Assembly: GCA_021404685.1 (NCBI GenBank)
Contig: QWHC01000004.1
Coordinates: forward strand, 38,697-102,696
Direction: 5' to 3'
Length of the DNA stretch: 64,000 nucleotides
From: Chloroflexi bacterium CFX4
GTDB lineage: Bacteria; Chloroflexota; Anaerolineae; Aggregatilineales; UBA2796
The position numbers were made by a program, and so were the translations under genes. This document shows, piece by piece, positions 7,536 through 15,855 of this stretch. How positions within the stretch are numbered: the first letter of the stretch is position 1; every line of letters starts with the position of its first letter. Under the pieces are notes generated by a model. It was given only the letters and a program-made list of their open reading frames with translations, did not search any database and had not been told where the DNA came from.

Positions 7536-9755
7536 ATGGCAACCTTAAATCCTAAATTACTCTCGACAGATAGCACCGCTGTGCTGAACAGCGCGGTTGA
7601 TATTATCAAGTCTTATGGCAGGCAGACGATCTATCCAGAGGCGGCACTGCTTGCCCTGATCCGTTCCCAAGAGACGGCTGCCCGCCGCGTGCTGGATTTT
7701 TACAAGACACAGCGCGGGCTTGATCTAGATCGCCTTGAACGCACCGTGCGCCTTGCTGTCGAGTCGCGCCGTGATGTTGACGGCGATTTGCTGTTTAACG
7801 CTGCCAGCGGCGAAAAAATCGGTCTCAGCCGCCAGATGATCATCGCCCTTGATGAGGCGCTTAGTGTGGCGCAGGCGGGCAACGAGATGGTGGTGGATAC
7901 CGATCATCTGTTGGCTGTCATGGCGGAGAGCAAGCTCAGCACCGGCGGCATTATGCGCCAATTCGGGCTGACACCACGCGCCATGACTGACCTGATGGCA
8001 GAGCGCATGGTGACTCAGAAAGGTGCTGCCACTGCCGATGTAGTTGCCGAAGTGCAGCGCGGCAATCTGCGCCCGATCTACTTCCGCGAAGGGCTGCTCA
8101 AAGAGCTGATCAACATGCTCTCGCAGCGCATCAACCGCCATGTGATCTTGATCGGTCCCGAAGGCGTTGGCAAGCGCTCACTCGCCTACAGCTTGGGCAT
8201 GTTGATCGCTGAGGGCAAGGGTCCCGTTGGGCTGAAGAAGCTGGTCACCATTGATGAGGCTGCCCTGCTGGATAATCCCGTGCAGACAGTCACCAATGGC
8301 TTGGCACAGGCAAAAGGCGGCATTTTGTTCGTCCCGCGCCTAGAGCGCTTCTTTGGCGGACCCGTCCGCTCCGAGTTCCCACGCGCCACGCCCAACATCC
8401 AAAAGGCGCTCTTGGCGGATGATACCGTCATCTTGGCGACCAGCACACAGGGCGAGTATGACGAACGGCTTGCCAATGCCAGCGGCGTTGCCGGGCGTGT
8501 GCAGTTGCTGCGCGTGCCAGAGCCAAACGACGATGAGGCGTCCGCCATCATCAAGGTGCTTGCGCCGCACATCGCCGCCAACTACAAGGTGCAGATCACC
8601 GATGACGCCATTAAAAGCGCCATTCGCCTTGCCCGCCGATACATGAGTCCCGGCACACCTTTGCCGCGCAGCGCCGAACACATCCTGCACCGCGCCGCTG
8701 CTATGGTGAACGTCAGCCGCCATGCCGAAGCTTCAACCGATGGCGCCTCGCCCAACGATGAGGTGGATGCCGAAGATGTGACGCTTGCCGCCGCACAGAT
8801 GACGGGCATTCCAGTTGCTAAACTTGGGCAAGATGAGCGCACGCGCTACGCCAGCATGGTTGAACATCTGCATGAGCGCATCATCGGACAATCTGAGGCG
8901 GTGCTTGCCGTCAGCCGCGCCGTGAAAACTGCCCGCGTCGGCTTGAAAGACCCAAAGCGTCCCATTGGCAGCTTCCTCTTTCTGGGACCGACCGGCGTCG
9001 GCAAGACCGAACTTGCCAAAGCACTGGCAGAGTTCATGTTTGGCAGCGAAGATGCTATGCTCGAAATTGACATGAGCGAATACATGGACGAGAGCGCCGT
9101 CAACAAGCTGATCGGTGCGCCGCCCGGCTACGTCGGCTACGAAGGCGGCGGTCAGCTGACCGACCGCGTCCGCCAACAGCCCTACATCGTCGTGCTGTTT
9201 GATGAGGTAGAAAAGGCAAACAACCGCGTCATGGACGTGCTGCTGCAAGTGCTGGAGGCAGGTCGCCTGACGGATGGACAAGGGCGCACCGCTAACTTTA
9301 GCGAGGCAGTCATCATCCTGACCAGTAACTTAGGGCATGAATATTTGCAGGATACCGACATCACCGAAGAAGACCGCGAAGGCGTGATGGATGAAGTGCG
9401 GAATTTCTTCCGCCCTGAGTTCCTGAACCGCCTTGATGAGATTGTGATCTTCCACATGCTCGGCACAGCCGATTTGCGCGCCATCCTGAACCTGATGCTG
9501 AAGAAAGAGGCGAAGTTGGCGGCAGAGCGCGGCTTGAACCTGACCTTTACAGAGGCGGCGAAGGATTGGATGATGGCACAGAACACCACGCCTGAATGGG
9601 GCGCACGTCCGCTGCGGCGGATCATTGCGCGCAGCGTGCGCGATCCGCTGGCGGATTTCCTGCTCTCCGCCAACCCTGATTTTGGCACAGCGATCAGCAT
9701 TGATGGTGCGCCTGATGCTGATAAGCTGACCTTTCGCGTTGAAGCGAAGGCATGA
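7536..9755 (+). CDS. Clp/Hsp100 AAA+ ATPase with degenerate first ATPase domain
   Basis: The 739-residue protein has a double Clp N-domain (~10-155), a first AAA module (~180-400) and a second (~440-730). The second module is intact: GPTGVGKTELAKALA (Walker A), VVLFDEVEKA (Walker B), TSNLG sensor and a ClpB-like D2-small tail. The first is degenerate: its P-loop reads GPEGVGKRS and the Walker B site reads LFVPRLERF, lacking the catalytic Asp-Glu. No coiled-coil M-domain and no IGF/LGF ClpP-docking loop are seen, so it is not obviously a ClpP partner. It may act as a stand-alone unfoldase or scaffold. Its stop overlaps the next start (ATGA). Confidence 0.85.
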   Translation: MATLNPKLLSTDSTAVLNSAVDIIKSYGRQTIYPEAALLALIRSQETAARRVLDFYKTQRGLDLDRLERTVRLAVESRRDVDGDLLFNAASGEKIGLSRQMIIALDEALSVAQAGNEMVVDTDHLLAVMAESKLSTGGIMRQFGLTPRAMTDLMAERMVTQKGAATADVVAEVQRGNLRPIYFREGLLKELINMLSQRINRHVILIGPEGVGKRSLAYSLGMLIAEGKGPVGLKKLVTIDEAALLDNPVQTVTNGLAQAKGGILFVPRLERFFGGPVRSEFPRATPNIQKALLADDTVILATSTQGEYDERLANASGVAGRVQLLRVPEPNDDEASAIIKVLAPHIAANYKVQITDDAIKSAIRLARRYMSPGTPLPRSAEHILHRAAAMVNVSRHAEASTDGASPNDEVDAEDVTLAAAQMTGIPVAKLGQDERTRYASMVEHLHERIIGQSEAVLAVSRAVKTARVGLKDPKRPIGSFLFLGPTGVGKTELAKALAEFMFGSEDAMLEIDMSEYMDESAVNKLIGAPPGYVGYEGGGQLTDRVRQQPYIVVLFDEVEKANNRVMDVLLQVLEAGRLTDGQGRTANFSEAVIILTSNLGHEYLQDTDITEEDREGVMDEVRNFFRPEFLNRLDEIVIFHMLGTADLRAILNLMLKKEAKLAAERGLNLTFTEAAKDWMMAQNTTPEWGARPLRRIIARSVRDPLADFLLSANPDFGTAISIDGAPDADKLTFRVEAKA

Positions 9756-10774
9756 AGCGGACAAGACGAACGGCGCGCTTATTGTGTGCGCTCCTGATCG
9801 CGCTCTTGGGCGTGGCTGGGCGCGCTGGGGCGCAGCCGAGCGTTACGATCCTGTTCACAGGTGATGTGATGCTTGGGCGCAGCCTTGAGGCAGCCGCGCG
9901 CGCCGCCAACGATCCGCTCTTTGCTTTTCGGCGTGTGGCAGATATGCTCCAAAGCGCCGATCTGACCGTTGGCAACCTTGAATGCGTACTGAGCGATCTG
10001 GGCGCGCCTGCCCACAAGGCGTATGCGCTGCGCTGCGCCGAAGGGCTGGAAGCACTGCGTTGGGCAGGCTTTGATGTTCTCTCTCTCGCCAACAATCACG
10101 CCATGGATTTTGGCGAGGGAGCGCTCTTAGATATGATCAACCGCCTGCGCGTTGCAGGTATTGCCACAGTGGGTGCGGGCGAGAATCTGTCCGCAGCGCG
10201 CCTGCCTGCCGTGCTGCTCAGCAACGGCGTGCGGATTGCCTTTCTGGGCTATGTGAACGTGCCGCAAGACGGCGCACCCTTCTACTTTCGGAACGACCTG
10301 ACGGCTGCCACAGCTACCCAAGCAGGCGTGGCGTGGGCAAATGCCGATCCCGAAGGTGTGGCGATGATTGAGGAGGACGTGCGCGCTGCAAAAGCGCTTG
10401 CCGATGTGGTGATTGTGCTGCTGCACGCCGGCACGGAATATACGCGCACGCCGAATGCTGTGCAGCGGACACTTGCCTACGCCGCCATAGAGTCAGGCGC
10501 GGCGGCGGTCATCGGCGCACATCCGCATGTGCTGCAAGGTGTGCAGCGCTATAAAGGCGGCATCATTGCCTACAGCTTGGGCAATTTCGCCTTCGATATG
10601 GCAGTGGATACATCGGCGGCACTGCGCCTGAGCGTGACGGCAGACGGCGTGCAGGGCTACGAATGGCTGCCGATTGTGATCGGAAATTATGGGCAGCCAC
10701 GCCCTGCTACGCCTGAACAAGCAGCGCGCATTCACGCCGCGCTGGAGCGCCTCACCACACAGCTAAACCGCTAG
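9752..10774 (+). CDS. CapA-family (poly-gamma-glutamate synthesis-like) metallophosphatase-fold protein
   Basis: The 340-residue protein begins with a signal peptide ending near GRAGA-QP and then follows the CapA/PgsA pattern: FTGDVMLGRSLE, VGNLECVLSD, SLANNHAMDFGE, LLHAGTEYT and GAHPHVLQG. The conserved Asp, Asn and His residues match the calcineurin-like metal site of this family. CapA proteins are linked to export or anchoring of poly-gamma-glutamate in Bacillus, but many homologues occur without capBC, as here, and their substrates are unknown. It overlaps the Clp gene by 4 bases and converges on the SWIM gene. Confidence 0.85.
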   Translation: MKRTRRTARLLCALLIALLGVAGRAGAQPSVTILFTGDVMLGRSLEAAARAANDPLFAFRRVADMLQSADLTVGNLECVLSDLGAPAHKAYALRCAEGLEALRWAGFDVLSLANNHAMDFGEGALLDMINRLRVAGIATVGAGENLSAARLPAVLLSNGVRIAFLGYVNVPQDGAPFYFRNDLTAATATQAGVAWANADPEGVAMIEEDVRAAKALADVVIVLLHAGTEYTRTPNAVQRTLAYAAIESGAAAVIGAHPHVLQGVQRYKGGIIAYSLGNFAFDMAVDTSAALRLSVTADGVQGYEWLPIVIGNYGQPRPATPEQAARIHAALERLTTQLNR

Positions 10775-12219
10775 ACCAAGCCCTGATCGCCAGCAGCAGC
10801 ACGCGCCGCAAGGATATGCTCACACGGACCCAGCGCCATGATGTGTTCTTTGAAGAAGGCGCACTCACACTCAGCGTAGCGCAGCCGTGATTCCCTATCC
10901 ACAGCGATGATGACGTTGTAGGTTGCGTTGCCATCGTTCACGCTCACATATACGCGAGTCTCGCCTTTGCGAACCTCAGACGGACCATGGCTCTGCACTT
11001 CCACCGCGCCGCTCTTGACCAACGCACGGGCGCGGCTCAGGCGCGGATCGGGCGCAAAGAAGGTCTCCCAGTCCAGCGGCTCGCCAAACAATTCCCGTGA
11101 ACGGTAGCGCCGCTTAGCAGGATCGTACATGGCGCGCCCTTCGCGGCACAGCCGAAAGAGCGCCGCCTCTGCCTCTGCTGCGCCTAGCAGCGTGTGCGCC
11201 TCGACCTCAGCGCGTGTGGCAGTGTAGCGGCTGTTCAGAAAATTGTAGACGGCGGCGATCTGTTCCGCGTCGAGGTCTGCTTGCGGCGCCAGCAAATCTA
11301 GGGCGCTGCTGCTTGACCAATCGTTCCGCACCCAGCCACTCAGCACCAGTGTGAAGGTGAAATCACCAATGTGGCAGATGTAGAAATGCGGCAAGCTGCG
11401 CCCCAGCACGCCTACCGTCACCTTATCGGCGAAGGGCAGCACGTCGCGCAGCAGTTCAAGGCGCTTTCTGCCCCATAAGCGCACCACGCGGTCATAGCCT
11501 GCGTAGCCCGTGCCAGTCAGCCAGAAGCGCTCATCCCACGGCTCCAGCACAAGGGCAATCGCCTGATTGGTCTTGAACTCAAAGCGCATCCCACGCGGCG
11601 GCTTGCGCGCATTGTTCTCCATGAAGTAGCAAATGGCGCTCAGCAGATCGGCAGGGCGCACCTCAAAGGTGAACGGGCGCATGGCAAGCGCGCTCTGCAC
11701 CTGAAGGAAGCCCTTCACCCAACTTTCCGGCAGCTCCACTTTGTGTTCAAAGTGCGCCTTGCCTGCTGCGCCAACCTGAGTCTGCACGCCAAAGCCACCG
11801 CCGCCTACATTGAAAGTCGTCCGTCGGCTGGAGCGCAGTGCCTCTAAGCTGTTTCGCAGGGCAAAGGTGAAATCAATGTTGGTAGTGCCGTAGGTTGGCT
11901 CGTTGGTGATCTCAAAGGCGTCCGTGGCGGCGGCAAGGCGCACATAAGCAGATTGATCAGTGCTGAACGCCTCAAAACAGACCTCATCCGGATGCACGGT
12001 GATGACAGGATCAAGCACGAAGCCGCGAAAGCCTTCGCGGAAATCGCCCAAGATCACTTCGTGCAGGGCGGTCATCAGGCGGCGCATCAGAACAGGCTCG
12101 CGCAGCACGCCGCTAAAGCTAACGGGCGCACGGCGCGTGTTGGCGGCAAACGCGACCTGCGAGCCATTGAGGGATGTATGAACTGAGGTGGTGCGATCAT
12201 AAGCAAGTGTAAAGAGCAT
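10771..12219 (-). CDS. SWIM zinc-finger protein
   Basis: The 482-residue protein ends in a SWIM zinc finger: CEC, a 12-residue gap, then CEH (CxC-x12-CxH), near residues 456-473. SWIM fingers bind nucleic acid or protein partners. The N-terminal ~300 residues are beta-rich with no motif I know; a helical stretch around 325-400 may form a winged-helix-like segment. It starts two bases after the stop of the 1076-residue helical-repeat gene, so the two are one operon and probably partners. SWIM proteins with large helical-repeat partners recur in bacteria, sometimes with MoxR/VWA genes, but none of those is here. Confidence 0.8.
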   Translation of the reverse strand: MLFTLAYDRTTSVHTSLNGSQVAFAANTRRAPVSFSGVLREPVLMRRLMTALHEVILGDFREGFRGFVLDPVITVHPDEVCFEAFSTDQSAYVRLAAATDAFEITNEPTYGTTNIDFTFALRNSLEALRSSRRTTFNVGGGGFGVQTQVGAAGKAHFEHKVELPESWVKGFLQVQSALAMRPFTFEVRPADLLSAICYFMENNARKPPRGMRFEFKTNQAIALVLEPWDERFWLTGTGYAGYDRVVRLWGRKRLELLRDVLPFADKVTVGVLGRSLPHFYICHIGDFTFTLVLSGWVRNDWSSSSALDLLAPQADLDAEQIAAVYNFLNSRYTATRAEVEAHTLLGAAEAEAALFRLCREGRAMYDPAKRRYRSRELFGEPLDWETFFAPDPRLSRARALVKSGAVEVQSHGPSEVRKGETRVYVSVNDGNATYNVIIAVDRESRLRYAECECAFFKEHIMALGPCEHILAARAAAGDQGLV

Positions 12220-12221
12220 GG

Positions 12222-15200
12222 TTAAACTGCCTCCTGCGCGGCGATCTGTTGTTGCAGCCGCACGTATGTCGCCAGAATATCATCAGGCACTGCCGTCCGT
12301 GCGCGGAAATCGGCAACGGCATCGAGGGCGGGCAAAATTTGGCGGGCAAAGTAAGCGCCGTGGGCGGCTGCCGCTTCAAGCGCCGCCAACACAAGGTGTT
12401 TCGTCTCGCGGCGGAAGCGCCCTAACAAGAAGGCGCGCAGCGTTGGCAGGTTTTCCACCACACGCGCCGCCGCAAAGGCATCGCCAATGTTCAGCAGTTC
12501 AAGCCCGAACAAGATCACATAAATGCTGGGCGATTCAAGCAATTCACTGATCGCCTCTGGCACATGCAGCCATACTTCACGGTGCTGCGTGGTCAGATAG
12601 TCCCAAATCCGATTGTTCTGGCGCAAATTGTTCCAGCGGTTAATCTGAAAGGCGCGCATCTGGGTGAGGACGGCAGCGGCAAAACGCACATAGCCGAGCG
12701 GATCGGCGGCGTGCAGCTTGCTGAGGTAGGCAACAACATCCTCTGAATATTGCGTGATTTTCTGCCGATCTTTTGTGGCATCACCGCGATACCACCGCGA
12801 GGCAAGCTGACCGCCGATCTGCCCAACTTCGATCAACAGGCGAAAGGTGAGATAAATCAGGAAGTCGGTGTCTTCGCGCTGGACTGCTTGCTTGAACAAA
12901 GCATGGCTTGGTAGTTGCAGATAGGTTTCAAGGATCGGGCGAACGGCACTGCCAAAGCGTTGGTAAAGTTTCTCGGCGAAGTCCGCACTAATTTGCCAGC
13001 GGTTGCCCCACCATCCCTGTGGCACATCGGGCAAAATCGGCGCGACTTCCGCCAAAAACTGCGCCTCACTGTGGCTGCCCTTGAGCAGTTCTTCGAGCGC
13101 TTTTTGCCAAAGGCGAACATCGCCAACCTGAAAAACGACTTGCCAATAGGTGCTGTGTGTGCAATGGCGCTCCACAGCTTTCAGAAGTGCCTCATGTGGC
13201 TTGATCCAATGGGTGTGCTGGAGGATATAGGGCATGACTGCCTCACCATAGCGATCTATGAAGGCGAGCAGCGGGCTGGAATCTTGAACTTCCCAAGTGT
13301 TGCGCGGGTGAATTTCGCGCAGGCGCGCCACAATCTGATCGGCAGGCACAGCCTCTTTCCAAAGTGCCTCCAGCTTCACCTTCCACACATGGGCTGTGTT
13401 GGGGCGCTCATCCACAAAGGCATCTAACAGTGCCTGATCGCCGCGCCTTTTTGCTAAATCACGCAGTTTGTTAAACTGTTGGTCGCCCCAGCTCCACCAA
13501 TGCCGCGTCTGCACATGGGCGCGCACAAAGTCACCAAAGCGTTCAGGGTTGCGGCTGTAGAGCGCGCTGGCAACAGCGTCATTCAGTTGAAAACCGCGCA
13601 CATCGCGCAGTTCAAGTGCTTTGGCAAGTTCCTCATCATCGCGGAGTTCGGCTGCCAAGCGGGCAAGCTCTGCCCGCCAGCCATCGTCGCGGATGATAAG
13701 CGCGTAGAGCCGTGTGTAGAGCTGGGTGTGTCCATTTTGGGCAATTTCAGGCAGCAGTTCGCGGATGAGGTATTCATGATTGCGATTCAGATAGCGAATC
13801 AACAACGGCGCGAAGAAATCGCCGCCGCGCCTGTAGAGTTCACGCGCCCAGACATCCGCCTGTGCGCTGAAATCGCTTGCCTGGCGGCGTGCAATGGCGC
13901 TCAGTTCGCGCAGCAGCGCACCGCGATCAATGTCCAATGCCAAAAGCGCACGCAGGCGCGCCTCACTCGCCCAGTTTAGATAGCGCTCCATGTAGGGCAG
14001 CACCGCCTCGCCGTATTTGGCAAAAAAGTCTGCCAGAATGGTTGGCTTGCCGATTGGGTCGGTCAGGTGCCACATCTCTAAGGCTGCCACAATCTCATCA
14101 GCGGGCATATCGGCTGCCAACAGTTCGCTCAGTTTTGCACGCCACTGCTCATCTGTGGCAAATTTGCGGAAGAAGCGCGGATAGTTGGTATCGGCGGCTG
14201 CCTCTAGCGCTGCCAAAAAGTTGGGATACCGCCCACGTGCGGCAAGCATGTGGCGTTCAATGAACGGCAGGCTTTGGGCAGATGCTTGGCGATACAGGGC
14301 AGTCGCCACCTCATCGGTCAGGCGCATTCCGTAAATATCCAAGCCTTCCAGCGCATTATCAAGCGGCTGGTTGCTGTGCAGCGCGCTCAATACATCTGCA
14401 TGCCAGGCTTCATGATCGGAAAGGTAGCGCATCAATGCTCTATATGCACCAGCGTGCCGATGGTGCGCACGCTCCGCAAGACGTTTCAATAACGGGCGGT
14501 CGTTGTGTGCATAATGGAACATCTCCACAAACACATGCGGCGCACGCTCAAAGACGAATTCAAGCCAGTGCGCGGTGAGGTGCTGCAACATTCGGTAACC
14601 AATTTTATCTTGCCATTTGCGGATGGCATCCCTATCTGCCTCCGCATTGGGCGGTCTTTTTTTAAGGGCAGCGATCTCCGCTTCCAGAAAGGCAAGCGCG
14701 TAGGTATCCACATTCTCTAAGAGGTAGCATTCGCCCGACGCGCCCAAGTGTGCCTTGATCTCGTAGATCAGGTCTGGTGGCAGGCTCATCGCTTTCTCAG
14801 GCTGCCAATGGTGCAATAAGGCTACTTTATCGCTGGATGATTCAGGCGTTTCAGCCGCCAATATTTGGCGCACGCGCTCATACCATGCGTCGGGCGTGGC
14901 GTTCCACTTAAAAAGCATAGCAGCCAATCTGCTCTCAGGCGCCGTCGCGTTCACCAGTGCTGTCAACTGTGGGTAAGGTCTGTCATACCGAAGGGTATTT
15001 CTGAGGCGCTCTAGGGCTGCGTCACCTTCTGCATGGTAGACGGCTACTGCCGTTTCATCATCGTGATCACTGGGGGTGGCGTTTAGGAAGCGTCTCAGAC
15101 TTTCGAGATCGCCTGACTGGGCGCGCGCCAACACTTGTGCCTTCCAATAATCGCCTGTTTCGCGCAGATGGTAGAGATCGCGCCATAGATCCTCTGCCTG

Positions 15201-15452
15201 GTCTGCCTCGGCACGCGCCAGAAGTGCCTCAAGGACTTCGGAATGCTGCTTTTTGTTTAGGTGGTCAATCAGAAAGCGGTGAAAGAAGTGCCTATCGCGC
15301 TCATAGAGTTTGTTTGCCCACAGCTCGGCAAGGGTGCTGAAGGGTTCGGGATGCGTTTGGGCAAGGCGCAGGAGGGCACGGACGAGTTCCGCATCAGAGA
15401 TGGGGCTGTTCAACAAGCCCTCAAGTTCGACGCGCACAGCAGGGTCAGACAT
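12222..15452 (-). CDS. Large helical-repeat protein, partner of the SWIM protein
   Basis: I place the start at the ATG at 15450-15452, giving 1076 residues; the longer frame to 15704 has a low-quality N-terminus that runs across the terminator hairpin of the neighbouring operon. The sequence is almost entirely helical, rich in Trp, Arg and Leu. It has internal repeats: a unit of the type FFAKYGEAVLPYMERYL recurs as AFIDRYGEAVMPYILQH and LYQRFGSAVRPILETYL, roughly 250 and 100 residues apart. This suggests a HEAT/ARM-like solenoid scaffold. No enzymatic motif or membrane segment is visible. It precedes the SWIM gene by two bases. Function unknown. Confidence 0.8.
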   Translation of the reverse strand: MSDPAVRVELEGLLNSPISDAELVRALLRLAQTHPEPFSTLAELWANKLYERDRHFFHRFLIDHLNKKQHSEVLEALLARAEADQAEDLWRDLYHLRETGDYWKAQVLARAQSGDLESLRRFLNATPSDHDDETAVAVYHAEGDAALERLRNTLRYDRPYPQLTALVNATAPESRLAAMLFKWNATPDAWYERVRQILAAETPESSSDKVALLHHWQPEKAMSLPPDLIYEIKAHLGASGECYLLENVDTYALAFLEAEIAALKKRPPNAEADRDAIRKWQDKIGYRMLQHLTAHWLEFVFERAPHVFVEMFHYAHNDRPLLKRLAERAHHRHAGAYRALMRYLSDHEAWHADVLSALHSNQPLDNALEGLDIYGMRLTDEVATALYRQASAQSLPFIERHMLAARGRYPNFLAALEAAADTNYPRFFRKFATDEQWRAKLSELLAADMPADEIVAALEMWHLTDPIGKPTILADFFAKYGEAVLPYMERYLNWASEARLRALLALDIDRGALLRELSAIARRQASDFSAQADVWARELYRRGGDFFAPLLIRYLNRNHEYLIRELLPEIAQNGHTQLYTRLYALIIRDDGWRAELARLAAELRDDEELAKALELRDVRGFQLNDAVASALYSRNPERFGDFVRAHVQTRHWWSWGDQQFNKLRDLAKRRGDQALLDAFVDERPNTAHVWKVKLEALWKEAVPADQIVARLREIHPRNTWEVQDSSPLLAFIDRYGEAVMPYILQHTHWIKPHEALLKAVERHCTHSTYWQVVFQVGDVRLWQKALEELLKGSHSEAQFLAEVAPILPDVPQGWWGNRWQISADFAEKLYQRFGSAVRPILETYLQLPSHALFKQAVQREDTDFLIYLTFRLLIEVGQIGGQLASRWYRGDATKDRQKITQYSEDVVAYLSKLHAADPLGYVRFAAAVLTQMRAFQINRWNNLRQNNRIWDYLTTQHREVWLHVPEAISELLESPSIYVILFGLELLNIGDAFAAARVVENLPTLRAFLLGRFRRETKHLVLAALEAAAAHGAYFARQILPALDAVADFRARTAVPDDILATYVRLQQQIAAQEAV

Positions 15453-15538
15453 GGCATTCCCTTTCCTGAATATTGGAAAAGCCTTTGCATGAGGATAGTT
15501 TAGCACAAAAGTTCGGAGGCGTCTAGAGGGGTGAGGGG

Positions 15539-15562
15539 GCGGGTCGGGAGGAGCCGACCCGC
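15539..15562 (-). terminator. Stem-loop at the end of the type III CRISPR operon
   Basis: GCGGGTCGG (15539-15547) and CCGACCCGC (15554-15562) form a perfect 9-bp GC-rich stem with a 6-base loop, 26 bases beyond the last stop of the CRISPR operon. No T-run follows on the minus strand, so it could be a factor-assisted terminator or an RNA 3'-end stabiliser. Confidence 0.5.
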
Positions 15563-15588
15563 TGTGGAAAAACGCGATTTGAGGAATG

Positions 15589-15852
15589 TTAGGACTGCTT
15601 GAGGCGGTTCTTTGCCTCTTTTGCAGAAATGGGTTTGAAAGGTGGCTCGCCTCCCGTAAACTCCAAATAGACATTGTTGCGGTCGTTACGGGCTGTGTTG
15701 TCACCTTGTGCGGTCACTACCTGACCCCCGTATCGTGCATCTAGTTTTACTTTGAAGGGCGTGTTAGCTGGAAATTTCCCAGCAACCACACCAGACACTA
15801 CATCGCTAATATTGAAGGCAGAGGTTTGAGACTGAACGACCGCAGCAGGCAC
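15589..15852 (-). CDS. Small unknown protein, last gene of the type III operon
   Basis: An 87-residue frame begins with GTG three bases after the stop of the Cas7-insertion gene, with TAAGGT just upstream. It therefore belongs to the CRISPR operon by position. The protein is basic at its C-terminus (KEAKNRLKQS), beta-prone in the middle (FKVKLDARYGGQVV) and has no zinc, HEPN or CARF motif. It is too short and too beta-rich for a typical Cas11 small subunit. I do not recognise a family. It may be a III-D accessory protein or an unrelated passenger. Confidence 0.6.
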   Translation of the reverse strand: MPAAVVQSQTSAFNISDVVSGVVAGKFPANTPFKVKLDARYGGQVVTAQGDNTARNDRNNVYLEFTGGEPPFKPISAKEAKNRLKQS

Positions 15853-15855
15853 ACC

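Noticed and set aside
15453-15704. 84-codon N-terminal extension of the helical-repeat protein
   Set aside because: The extension runs across the operon-end hairpin and into the adjacent small gene, and its translation is Ser/Pro/His-rich, unlike the rest of the protein.
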